From NCBI GenBank assembly GCA_949358305.1, contig OX442318.1:11638517-11702516 (forward strand): a stretch of 64,000 nucleotides of DNA, given 5' to 3'. Position numbers and translations under genes: made by a program. Each line of letters opens with the position of its first letter. The stretch's first letter is position 1. This DNA comes from Strigamia acuminata. Its lineage: Eukaryota; Arthropoda; Chilopoda; Geophilomorpha; Linotaeniidae. Shown here piece after piece: positions 27,801-38,317 of the stretch. The notes beneath the pieces were generated by a model that saw only the letters and a list, made by a program, of their open reading frames with translations, did not search any database and was not told the DNA's origin.

Positions 27801-30441
27801 TTAACCTCACCCACCACCAGAGTTAAAGCCAGACCTTGCAGGTCGGTAGCTGGGTCCACAATACGCTCTAGATAACGGATTGACTTCTGCAATTGAAGAG
27901 AACCATAAGAGTAAGACGCACCCCAAATTTATCAGTCGATTTAAAAAATAAATTTCCAAAGAGTTCTTAAATTTCATTTTTAATTATTATTTTTATAATT
28001 CCCCGATTTATTTTCATGGCAATTCCCGAATTAATTTTATGGGATATCATACATGAGTTCGGACTATAAGACGCACCCAAATTTTTGGTCGACTTTTCAA
28101 AGTAAAAAAGTGCGTCTTATGGTCCGTGTTCGGTATCTCAATCTCAAATATTAAACTTAAAAATCCCGGTCGGCAAACACAATCTCAGAAGTAATAATCG
28201 AAACTCTTTATAACGAATCGCGATATAACGAATTATCGATATAACGAAAACCTAAAAATGGCTGGTTTGGTTGGCTGGCCATAGAACACCATGTTAAAAA
28301 ATTTCGATATAACGAATTCTCGTTATAACCAATCGATTTTTTTGGTCCTTTGCAATTCGTTATAAAGAGTTTCGACCGTACCGCATTTCTTCAATTCTAA
28401 GACACCATCGATTGTAAGACCCCGTTTATAGAGATGTTTACGTGGTAAAAAAGTGCATCTTAGAATCGAAGAAATACGGTAACACTATTCAAAGAATATT
28501 AAGACTTTTAATTTGCTCAAAGGGTTTATTGCTCAGCAAGTGAGACTTCTGCTTTGTTTTGTAATTGCCTCACCAGGTACTAGGCGCTCTTTTGATGCCG
28601 ATGATTTAAGTAGCTTGGATTTGTCCGGAAGTTTAGGTGCAGGTGCAGTTTTCTAAGATCAAAAATGAGTTAGATTAGCTTATCCTAGACATCACCCTAC
28701 TAATAATTACTTACTCTCATCTTTTCTTTATGTGCAGCGGCTTGATTGTCATGCTGCTCTTGCATCTTTTGCCTAGCGATTTCAAGCGCTTCGTATCTCC
28801 GGATGACGTCATTCGGGTCTAAACACAAACGCTCGGTTACTGGAGTAGCACTTGCTAATCAGAGGATTTATGGTATTAAATCGTTAAATTCTTTGTGGTT
28901 AAGAAATAGAATAGATCTCATCATAACTCTACGACTCAGTCAAACCTCGTTACAATACCATATTTTACCGATTAAGAGTCACCCTCAAATTGTAGCCGCC
29001 CTCAAATAGTAGCCGTGGCTGAGACACTAAGAATACCGTATTTTTTGCAAAAGAACGGTATTGTTTCCGCATTTAACTTCACGAACGATGATCATACACG
29101 ATGATCTTACGCTTCGTTCGTGACGTTCGGACTTCGTTAGTTACATTAAACAAATTTAACAAACGAAAAACCGAAGTTGTAATTGCTGACAAATATGGCA
29201 GTTTTGAATAAGAGCCGTGGCTCTTAATCGATAAAATACGGTTTATAAAATTCTGGTATAACGAACTTTCGTTATGACAAACCGAATTCCCTTGCAATTT
29301 GTTACAACGAGGCTTGACTGTATTAATCACCGTACTTCAGGTATTTCTCAGAAATACGGTAGTTCATAACCAGGGCCGGATTTACGTATACCGTACTGCC
29401 TTGAACAATGGCCCAAGCGTTTAATTTTTTTTTTGACTCGCCCGCCAGGCGCTTATTCAAAACCAGGCGATTATTTAAGCCAGGCCTCTATCCAAAAAAA
29501 AAGTTGCTGACTCCGAACGTTTCGTTTGTTGAGGTTTCGTCCGTCGAAGTTTCCTCCAAAAGGCTACTAAAAACTGTTTTTAATAACCGTTTTTAAAGTA
29601 TTTTTCGGTTAACCCGGCGTTTAAACGCGCCCGGCGTTTATTTGAGGCGGGCGCTTATTGGTTTTTCGGCTGACGGTTGCCAGGCGCTTGATCAAGAGCC
29701 GGCGCTTAATTGCGCCCGGCCATTGTTCAAGGCAGTACGGTAAGTAAAATAAAAGTTGCTTAGGGCCCCCACCCATCCGGGGCCCTTTGTGAATAGGGGT
29801 CCCCACAATACCAAAATCCGGCCCTGTTCATAACTTATGGACCACCGTCTGCAAAATAATATATTCCTATGCATTTATGCGTTTATCCGGCCTCTATTGA
29901 CCATCAATACCTAGAATCTGAGCTGTGCTTCTTCGACGCCATCTCCATCCATCAAACTTGGGCTTCAGATTCGTCCACAAAATGATTCCCACAAGGACGG
30001 CGAAAAAGATGTGCCATCCATGACCAGCCAAGAAATCTGAGATCATCAAATAAACATATTTACAACGCTTGCACACAACGTCATAGAAACTCTCCTCTTT
30101 CCAAAACGAAGCCAGTTTGTTGTGTATTTTTTTTGTTATGGAATGAAATGCATGTGTGAGTTTTTGGACCGCAGATTCTTTTCTGTAGGGAAAGGACATG
30201 TTGTTGGTGGTGGATGGGCAATTTTGAAGGGATTCAAGCTCTTTAGAAATACAGTCAAGAATTCTTTTTACATTCGTTTCTAGAAGAAAGAACATAAATC
30301 ACGGAATAAATCGCCAATTTTCTAATTCCTAGTTTAATTCATTCACTTGCGTTTCGGGTGGTTTTATTTGTCAAGCTAAGACTCACCCAAACAGTTCGTG
30401 ACGCTGTCAAAAATTGATTCCTCCACAACCGGATAGACCAT
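27801..30441 (-). CDS. SELENOS: Selenoprotein S (VIMP) with in-frame UGA selenocysteine codon
   Basis: Selenoprotein S is an ER membrane reductase that links p97/VCP to Derlin in ER-associated degradation. Five exons join in phase: 30387-30441, 29911-30279, 28715-28818, 28574-28652 and 27801-27886, giving 230 residues. Recognised parts are GHGWHIFFAVLVGII (membrane span, about residues 104-123), PNDVIRRYEALEIARQKMQE and AAHKEKMR (the VIM/coiled-coil region), and a C-terminal VNPLSRAYCGPSYRP then NSGGG-Sec-Gly. The UGA at 27807-27809 is followed by GGT and TAA, matching the vertebrate GG-Sec-G end. A SECIS lies about 80 nt downstream. The ~100-residue segment before the membrane span is much longer than in human and is unassigned. 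The gene is divergent from the IkB-zeta-like gene. Confidence 0.93.
28196..28378. mobile_element. Tigger/pogo-like MITE
   Basis: Inverted ends carry ACTCTTTATAACGAATCGCG and AACTCTTTATAACGAATTGC, with the shared interior ATAGAACACCATGTTAAAAA. It lies in the last intron of selenoprotein S. TA at its right end is shared with the next small element. Confidence 0.75.
28381..28479. mobile_element. 99-bp hairpin MITE flanked by TA
   Basis: Ends CCGCATTTCTTCAATTCTAA and inverted CCGTATTTCTTCGATTCTAA pair almost completely. TA dinucleotides flank both sides. Confidence 0.7.
28937..29320. mobile_element. Tigger-like MITE carrying a nested MITE
   Basis: Outer ends are CAGTCAAACCTCGTTACAA and the inverted CAGTCAAGCCTCGTTGTAAC. 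It is split by a second element at about 28958-29243 whose ends read ACCATATTTTACCGATTAAG and inverted ACCGTATTTTATCGATTAAG; this is the family seen at 15591-15813. Confidence 0.75.
29371..29826. mobile_element. hAT-like element carrying a nested TA-flanked MITE
   Basis: Ends CAGGGCCGGATTT and inverted CAGGGCCGGATTT are exact, and an exact 8-bp duplication TTCATAAC (29363-29370 and 29827-29834) flanks the unit. The inner 29391-29740 is a separate MITE. Confidence 0.88.
29391..29740 (+). mobile_element. 350-bp TA-flanked MITE, copy 1
   Basis: Ends CCGTACTGCCTTGAACAATG and its inverted repeat, flanked by TA. The copy in the 5' LTR at 44646-44995 is the same length in opposite orientation; a 62-codon chance ORF in each differs at one residue. 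TA duplication suggests mobilisation by a Tc1/mariner-like transposase, which is not encoded here. Confidence 0.88.
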
Positions 30442-30805
30442 TTTCGTTAGGCCTAGGAAATATAGTTACGCACAAATACGGAGTTTGAAAATTGCACACT
30501 AGATGGCGATTGGCGATTTATAAAATTATTTACGTAAAATTTATTAATTTGGGCATTTATTTAAGATATAATTAATTTTTTAGGAATAAAATATTTAATA
30601 AAAATAATTTTTTTAACACGCATGCGTGGTTCGTTGAATACCCACATCGTGCATCGCGATTTGGGCGAATCAAAAACGAGGAGGAAAACCTGTTGGTTTC
30701 CCCTGCGCTGACGTCCGAGTGTTTCCCGGAATTTGTTCACGCGATATTAATAGACACGCAAAGAACTCTCCAAGTTGCGATTTTCCCCGATAAACTTTCA
30801 CCCAA
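30442..30805. promoter_or_regulatory. Divergent region, selenoprotein S / IkB-zeta-like gene
   Basis: About 360 bp between opposing start codons. It must hold both promoters. No kB site or TATA box was identified with confidence by eye. Confidence 0.45.
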
Positions 30806-33800
30806 ATGTCTCGGACTCAAAGTAAGTGAAAATCCCAACTAAAACCAAAAGAAAAACGTAACAAACTCCACAAAATAAAACCAACATTCATTTCAGATTT
30901 CACCACCAGGAAGGAAAACATAAAACTGTGTCACAACAACAACAACAACAACAAAATGCTATCAACCACCAAAACCACCAGCACGACCGACAGACTCGAT
31001 TTATCCGGCTCACTCAACGATTCCATCGACGAAATCACAAGAAAATTCAACTCCCTGCTGAAAACCGCCACCAAACCCAAAGAAAAATCCAAAAACACCG
31101 AAAACCCCGAAGAAAACCCCGAAGAAAACCTCCAAAATGGCTGCCAGGACGACACCATTCCCCCGGAACTCATTTCCCGCGGTCCATCGCGCTCCCAAAG
31201 ACCGAAAACCAACAGCCAGCCGTATTCGAAGCCTTCAAACTCGCCTTTCTCCAGCTCGGATTCCTCGCTCGGCTCCCCGCCGCCCGCAACAACGTCCGAC
31301 TTCAACTATTCCTACGGCGGACTGCTCACCGTCTTTCCCAACAAAGTCTCCGACGAAGAAAACGGTCTCTCGATAAGTCCCAACAGGAAACAGTACATGC
31401 ACAAAAATGGCGGCGAAGTGCAAATCCTGTGGACGAGCTCCCCGAATCATCCGCAGATGTCGCAGTTTCCGCCAACGAGCGATTATTCGTCGGGCGAAAG
31501 CGACGCAACGACGGACAGTTGGTGTCCGGTTTTTGGGGGCGAAGAGTCGGATAGCGACGAATTGAGCAGCGTTTATGATTTGATCGAGAATCATACGGCG
31601 AAGGGCAGCGGAGAGGTTGATAAGAAGGTTTATGACGAGGAGATCGATAAGATATTGCAGGATTTGGACAGTAGGGAGTCGGATGAAGTGTGGGAGAGGA
31701 TTCCGGGCGGTGTTTTGGAGTCCGGGAAGTCGGCGGAGAGTGGTGGGGTGGTGGCGCCGGTTTTGGGGAGTGTTGGGATGGTGGCGCCGGTTTTGTCGAG
31801 TGTTGTTTACGCGGGACCGGTTGTTTTTGTGGATGGGGGTATTCAAAATGATAGGAGATGTACGCTTTTGGAGGCTGGTGTGGATCCAGTGGTGGCGGCC
31901 GCTTATGCGAAGTTTAAGCCGATTAAGATGAAGAGCGAAGCGGTTGTGAATGGATTTAATTCGCGTGCAAGTGGTATATATATTTATTTTATTACTGATA
32001 GATGTTTTTGGTGGGTAAAAATTGGATTTTTTGGTGGGTAAAAATGGGTTTTTTTGGTGAGTGAAAATTGGATTTTTTGGTCGGTAAAAATTGTATTTTT
32101 TGGTCGGTAAAATTTGGATTTTTTGGTCGGTAAGAATTGGATTTTTTGGTCGGTAGAAATTGGATTTTTTGGTGGGTAAGAATTTGATTATTTTGAGGAA
32201 AAAATTTGATTATTTTGGGGAAAAAATTGTATCATTTTGGAGGAAAAAATTGGATTATTTTGGAGGAAACGATTGGATTATTTTGGGGAAAAAATTGGAT
32301 TATTTTGTGGGAAAAAATTGGATTATTTTGGTGTAAAAATTGGTTTTTTTTTAATAGTAAAAAGTTGATTTTTTAAGCTAAAAGTTGAATTATTAAAGCT
32401 AAAAATTATTCATTTTAAGCTAAAAAAAACTTCAAAATTTCTAAATCTAAAATTTAATCCAACATTGACCAAAAATTGAAACAAATTTCTTTTCCAAATC
32501 GCAGCTAACCTCCCCGAATTTGACTCCGATGCAATCCGCAAGTCCATCCTACACAACTACACAGAAAAAGACAAACGGGACCGTCAATGTTGGGCATCCA
32601 AACTACTCGACGACCAGTTAATGCTCGGTGACGAAGAGGGCGACAGGTACGAAACAAAAACCCCTAAATTCCCAAAAAACCAAAACTAATACTTAAAGGA
32701 AATGATTCGCAGACCTCTTCACATCGCCATAGCCAACAAACAACAACTGGAAGCCGTTTGTTTAATCAACGTTATGGCCAATTTAGACGTTACAAATTTG
32801 GATGTTCGTAATAATTACGGACAAACTGCGCTGTTCATGGCCGCGTGTTCGAGGCAGAACAAGCTGGTTGAATATTTGCTCGCTAAAGGAGCAAATCCGA
32901 ACGAGCATTGCTTGAATAATGGCGAAACGGTTCTTCATTATGTGTGTCAGTTTGGCGAACACTTGTTAGCTGTTGCGGAAATACTTTTGAGGTCACCAGA
33001 GATGAAAATTGACGCGTTTGACAATTTAGGTACGATGTTGTTTATTTTTTTTTATGTTTGCTTGGAGTTTTTTTTGGTTTGATTTTGATTTGGTGGTGCT
33101 GTTTATATCTAAAAATTGCATTTTTTGTGGGGAATTTGATTTATTTTAGTAAAAATTTGATTTTTTTTAGTAAAAATTTGATTTTTTTTAGTAAAAATTT
33201 GATTTTTTTTAGTAAAAATTTGATTTTTTTTAGTAAAAATTTGATTTTTTTTAGTAAAAATTTGATTTATTTTAGTAAAAATTTGATTTTTTTTTGGTAA
33301 AAATTTAATTTATTTTGGAAAATTTGATTTATTTTGGAAAATTTGATTTATTTTGGAAAATTTGATTTATTTTAGTAAAAATTTGATTTATTTCAGTAAA
33401 AATTTGATTTATTTCAGTAAAAATTTGATTTATTTTGGAAAATTTGATTTATTTTGGAAAATTTGATTTATTTTGGAAAATTTGATTTATTTTAGTAAAA
33501 ATTTGATTTATTTTGGAAAAATTTGATTTATTTCAGTAAAAATTTGATTTATTTCAGTAAAAATTTAATTTATTTTGGAAAATTTGATTTATTTTGGAAA
33601 ATTTGATTTATTTTGGAAAATTTGATTTATTTTAGTAAAAATTTGATTTATTTTGGAAAAATTTGATTTATTTCAGTAAAAATTTGATTTATTTCAGTAA
33701 AAATTTGATTTATTTCAGTAAAAATTTGATTTATTTCAGTAAAAATTTGATTTGTTTTGGTGAAAATTTGATTTTTCGACCAAACATTTGATTTTTCCAC

Positions 33801-35124
33801 CAAAAATTTGATTTTTCCACCAAAAATCTGATTTTTCGACCAAACATTTGATTTTTCACCAAAATTTGATTTTCCCACCAAAAATTTGATTTTTCCACCA
33901 AAAATCTGATTTTTCCACCAAAAATCTGATTTTTCCACCAAAAATCTGATTTTTCCACCAAAAATCAGATTTTTTCACCAAAAATCAGATTTTTCCACCA
34001 AAAATCAGATTTTTCCACCAAAAATCAGATTTTTCCACCAAAAATCAGATTTTTCCACCAAAAATCAGATTTTTCCACCAAAAATCTGATTTCTCGATCA
34101 AAAATCTGACATCTCGACTAAAAATCCGATTTTCTCACTAAAAATTTGCATCCATTTTCACAAAAACTAATTTCCTTGATAAAAACTGAATTTTTCGCAC
34201 AATCATTCGACGTCAAACCGAATTAGGTCACACAAAGCCCTACCAACTTTTATCAAATTAATAATCCCCCATCAATAAAATCCACTTTACATAACCCGTT
34301 AAAAATACACAACATCTAAAAATAAAATAACATTCACACAAGCAGGAAATGCTAGAGTGCACGCATGAATTATTTAACAAACAAATACACCGGTAACTAT
34401 AGATCCTAATTTCAAAACAAAAAAATAAAATAAAACAAAAACTCGCCTTAAAACCGTCCATTTCCAAAAACAACACCTTTCAACCTCTCTGAATTGTATT
34501 TCCCATCCAGGCAGAACCCCATTGATCGCTTGCATAGAGGGTCACGGTCGCCACAAAAAAATCGACGACAATCAAAGCGAAATTATCGATTCCCTGCCAG
34601 CCGTCCGTTACTTATTACATCACGGCGCTTCGGTTGCGTGTCAAGAGAAACGTAGCGGAAAAACAGCTTTTCACGTTGCAATTGAAAATAAATGCTTCTC
34701 AATCCTCGAGGTGATTATTATTAATTATTAATACGATGGGGTTTTTTATTTTTTAGTTTATTTTTATGAAATAAATGGTTTTTTTTAACGGTTTTTTAGG
34801 TTTTGTGCAACGGCGCTCGGGCGACGAGCGCGGCCGTCAATATTGCTAATTATTCGGGGCAAACCCCGCTGCATTATGCGGCCGTGTTAAATAACGTGAC
34901 GGAAATAGAGCAGATGAAGTTTGTGAAATTGCTGCTCAATGCAGGTGCCTGCAGTAAGGTATCGAACCGCGAAAACAAAACATCTGCCGATTTGGTGGAG
35001 AAAGGCCGAGATGAGGTAATGGAGTAATGGAAATGAATGTTGAGAGTGTTGGATTTAATTTAGATTTTTTGTTTTGTTTTAGGTAAAAAAGCTGTTGTCG
35101 TCCCGTCAGCGGCGATTAAAGTGA
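30806..35124 (+). CDS. IkB-zeta-like ankyrin protein, atypical IkB with long N-terminus
   Basis: Seven exons join in phase: 30806-30821, 30897-31973, 32505-32646, 32713-33029, 34511-34710, 34800-35015 and 35083-35124, giving 669 residues. The first ~370 residues are low in complexity: poly-Asn, KPKEKSKNTENPEENPEEN, Ser/Pro-rich and acidic SGEESDSDELSS-like stretches, as expected of a transactivation or regulatory region. The C-terminal third has ankyrin repeats: PLHIAIANKQQLEAVCLI, NYGQTALFMAACSRQNKLVE, GETVLHYVCQFGEH, GRTPLIACIEGHGRHKK, SGKTAFHVAIENK and SGQTPLHYAAVLNN. A PLHIAI first repeat preceded by a linker, and the long N-terminus, recall NFKBIZ/NFKBID; orthology is uncertain. It lies 3 kb from a second IkB gene. 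Introns 2 and 4 are packed with tandem repeats. Confidence 0.85.
31985..32360. repeat. ~20-24-bp tandem repeat in the IkB-zeta-like gene
   Basis: Units of the type AAATTGGATTTTTTGGTCGG and later AAAATTGGATTATTTTGGGG. It begins a few bases after a donor site and fills most of the intron. Confidence 0.85.
33120..34140. repeat. ~1-kb composite minisatellite in the IkB-zeta-like gene
   Basis: Three related blocks follow each other: AAAATTTGATTTTTTTTAGT (about 22 bp), AAAATTTGATTTATTTTGGA / TTCAGT (about 19-22 bp), then AAAAATCAGATTTTTCCACC (20 bp). Block borders are sharp, as if each arose by local amplification of one variant. Confidence 0.92.
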
Positions 35125-35284
35125 AGATCACATTGAAATAATCGTTTTTTTTATTTTTTTTTATTGCGTGTCTACTTAAATGGAAATTGATATTTTGATA
35201 CAGAGAAAGAATTTATTTGTTGGATGTTTTTTAAGATCTTGTGATATGTAATAAGAAAGAAATGTATCGTATGATGTAAGATTA

Positions 35285-35890
35285 AACTATTTTAAACCAT
35301 TTTTAAATCATTTTAAGTCATTTTAAATCATTTTAAGTAATTTTGAATCATTTTAAGTAATTTTAAATCATTTTAAATCACTTTTAAGTAATTTTAAGTA
35401 ATTTTAAATCATTTTACCGGTAAGTCATTTTAATTCATTTTAAATCATTTTAAGTCATTTTAAATCATTTTAAATCACTTTTAACCGTTTTTAACCTTTT
35501 TTAATCACTTTTAACGATTTTTAATTATTCTAAACTAATTTTAAACCATTTTAAACTATTTAAAACAGATTTTCATCAATTTTAAACCGATTTTCATCAA
35601 TTTAAAACCGATTTTCATCAATTTAAAACCGATTTTCATCAATTTAAAACCGATTTTCATCAATTTTAAACCGATTTTCATCAATTTTAAACCGATTTTC
35701 ACCCTTTTAAAACCAATTTCAACCCATTTTGAACCAATTTTTATGTAATTTTCACTCAATTTTCACCCAATTTCAACTATTTTAATCCATTTTAAACCAA
35801 TTTGAATCAATTTTCACCATTTTCAACTCATTCTGACCAATTTTCAACGATTTTAACTCATTTTTAAACCAATTTTAACCCTTTTTTCAC
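35285..35890. repeat. 10- and 22-bp tandem repeats 3' of the IkB-zeta-like gene
   Basis: First ATTTTAAATC / ATTTTAAGTC in 10-bp steps, then about six copies of ACCGATTTTCATCAATTTTA, then diverged versions. Confidence 0.88.
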
Positions 35891-37229
35891 AAATTTCAAA
35901 CCACATTGAACCGCTACAACTTTAAAACGTTTTTTATTCCAAACATTCCTCAACACAAATCTTCACCCCACCTCCACTCATCAAACCAACCCAAAAAAAA
36001 AAAAAATAAAAAAAAAAGAATCCACCATTTTTTAATTAAAAACAACTTTCCTAACTCGCAGAGAAATCTCACACCGTAGTAGGCGTTTTGTTGCGAAAAG
36101 CCTGACGTCACGTATGACACACCGCAAAAGAATAATGACACACCGCAAAAGAATAAATGGCGGACATGTGGCTGTGGCGCGGGATGTAGGTCATCTGCGA
36201 TAACACATCTTTTACATCCAAAACAGGTTGCGTGGTAAGTGCAATGCCGCTCGAAAAACACGAACCGATAGACGGCGTTTTGGCAAACAAACACCGCACG
36301 GACCGAAACCCGGCCGAACCCGATCTAAACGTTCTAATCCCAACCGAGCAAAAAATGCACAACGCAAATTTCAAATATTTTCCTCGCCGTTTACATAAAT
36401 AGGCTTACGTAACACGAAAACCGGCTTACATAATCCATTGTATCCGCACGCAGGTACGTTCGTCCGAATTTCGGTTTTCGGCCTTTTCCCCCATTTTTTC
36501 CCCTTTTTTTTGCGCGCCGTGTTTGGCAATCGAATGGAAAGTTAATTTTGGCCGCTAAAAGTGCAAAAATCGCACGTGTTTTGGTGCAATTTGTCCCGAT
36601 TTAGTCCGCGGTTTGTGTGCCAAATATTCGGCAAGGTTCTTGAGACGTAAATGTGTTTGTTTTATTTGATTTAATTTGGTTTTTTTGATTTTTTTTTCTC
36701 TCCGTTGTTTTTAGATGATACGCTGATTTTGCCAGAGCGCCGCCCATTGCTGAGGTTCCATGTAGGGTGTGTGAAGAAAATTGAAAGATTTCTAGAAATT
36801 TTTAAGAGTTTTTTTGTTGTCAAGAACATGTTTGAAGAGAGTTGAAAGTGCCTTTTGTGTATATATACATCGATTTAAAAATATATAGAAGTACGGAGAA
36901 CGGCGTACAATTATGTTAGTATTGCTTTTATTACGTCATTTCTTTATTTTTATATATTTCTTTATTTTTATGTGTTTTGGAGATTTTGTCGAATTGATTT
37001 TTGTTTTTTCGGGGTTTGTGGGTTTTTGGTCACGTGTAAATGAGTTATTACGTTCGTTTACTGAATGTATCTGCTGTTTAGCTCAATTTGGAAATAATAA
37101 TCATTTATAAAAAGAAATAATTTCATTTTGGTTATTTTTATAATATTATTTCAATTTCGAATGAGATGAGTATTTTTTTTCAACTATTACACTCCGTAGT
37201 ATAAAATTTTATTTATTCATGATTTAAAA
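35891..37229. other. Spacer upstream of the USP2-type gene
   Basis: No coding exon recognised. GTACGTTCGT at about 36453 and TTTTAG at about 36710 resemble splice sites, so a non-coding first exon of the USP2 gene may lie here. A GC-richer patch at 36060-36660 could be the promoter. Confidence 0.35.
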
Positions 37230-38180
37230 CGTGAAAATAATGATTACTAAGTCATTATTTAATGTTCCAAGCAAGTAAATAGTCATTATTTAGTGTTTCA
37301 AGCGAGTAAATAGTCATTTAGTGTTTCAAGCGAGTAAATAGTCATTATTTAGTGTTTCAAGCGAGTAAATAGTCATTTAGTGTTTCAAGCGAGTAAATAG
37401 TCATTATTTAGTGTTTCAAGCGAGTAAATAGTCATTATTTAGTGTTTCAAGCGAGTAAATAGTCATTATTTAGTGTTTCAAGCGAGTAAATAGTCATTAT
37501 TTAGTGTTTCAAGCGAGTAAATAGTCATTATTTAGTGTTTCAAGGGAGTAAATAGTCATTATTTAGTGTTTCAAGCGAGAAAACAGTCATTATTTGTGTT
37601 TAAAATGGAAAAATAATCTTTACACAATGTTTAAGACTTAGAAATAATGATTATTTAGTGTTTAAACCGAGTAAATAGTCATAATTTAGTGTTTCAAGCG
37701 ATTAAATAGTCATTATTTGGTGTTTGAAATAGAAAAATAATTGTTACATAGTGTTTAAAACGTAAAAATAATGATTAGTCGTTGTTAATCCGAGAAAATA
37801 ATGATTATTTGTTGTTAAACCGAGAAAATAATGATTAATTAGTGTTTAAACCGAGAAAATAATGATTATTTGTTGTTTAAACCGAGAAAATAATGATTAT
37901 TTGTTGTTAAACCGAGAAAATAATGATTAATTAGTGTTTAAACCGAGAAAATAATGATTATTTGTTGTTTAAACCGAGAAAATAATGATTATTTGTTGTT
38001 AAACCGAGAAAATAATGATTAATTAGTGTTTAAACCGAGAAAATAATGATTAATTAGTGTTTAAACCGAGAAAATAATGATTAATTAGTGTTTAAACCGA
38101 GAAAATAATGATTATTTGTTGTTTCAACCGATAAAATAATGATAAATTACATAATTAGTGTTTAAAAGGTGAAAATAGTC
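37230..38180. repeat. 31-bp tandem repeat, two related blocks
   Basis: Block 1 (37260-37600) repeats AGTGTTTCAAGCGAGTAAAT followed by AGTCATTATTT, with shorter variants. Block 2 (37770-38130) repeats AGTGTTTAAACCGAGAAAAT followed by AATGATTAATT, with GTTGTT variants recurring in a fixed order. Both have a 31-bp period and share sequence. Confidence 0.93.
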
Positions 38181-38189
38181 GTTCCAATG

Positions 38190-38226
<37 letters not shown>

Positions 38227-38317
38227 TTTTATTTATTTGTTCAGATTTAAAAAAAGTAAAAAGAACCATAAGCAGTGAATCGCAGCTTTGTGCCGTCCTC
38301 AGGTGCAAACGACAATT

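Noticed and set aside
27745-27886. Minus-strand frame KSIRYLERIVDPATDLQGLA in the last selenoprotein S exon
   Set aside because: It is open and looks protein-like, but the phase from the upstream exon selects the other frame, which gives the conserved NPLS...GGG-Sec-Gly end.
29408-29596. 62-codon ORF repeated at 44790-44978
   Set aside because: Near-identical because it lies in two copies of the same 350-bp MITE; not a transposase.
31235-31931. Overlapping ORFs on both strands in the IkB-zeta-like exon
   Set aside because: Shadows of the long in-phase exon that joins to the ankyrin exons.
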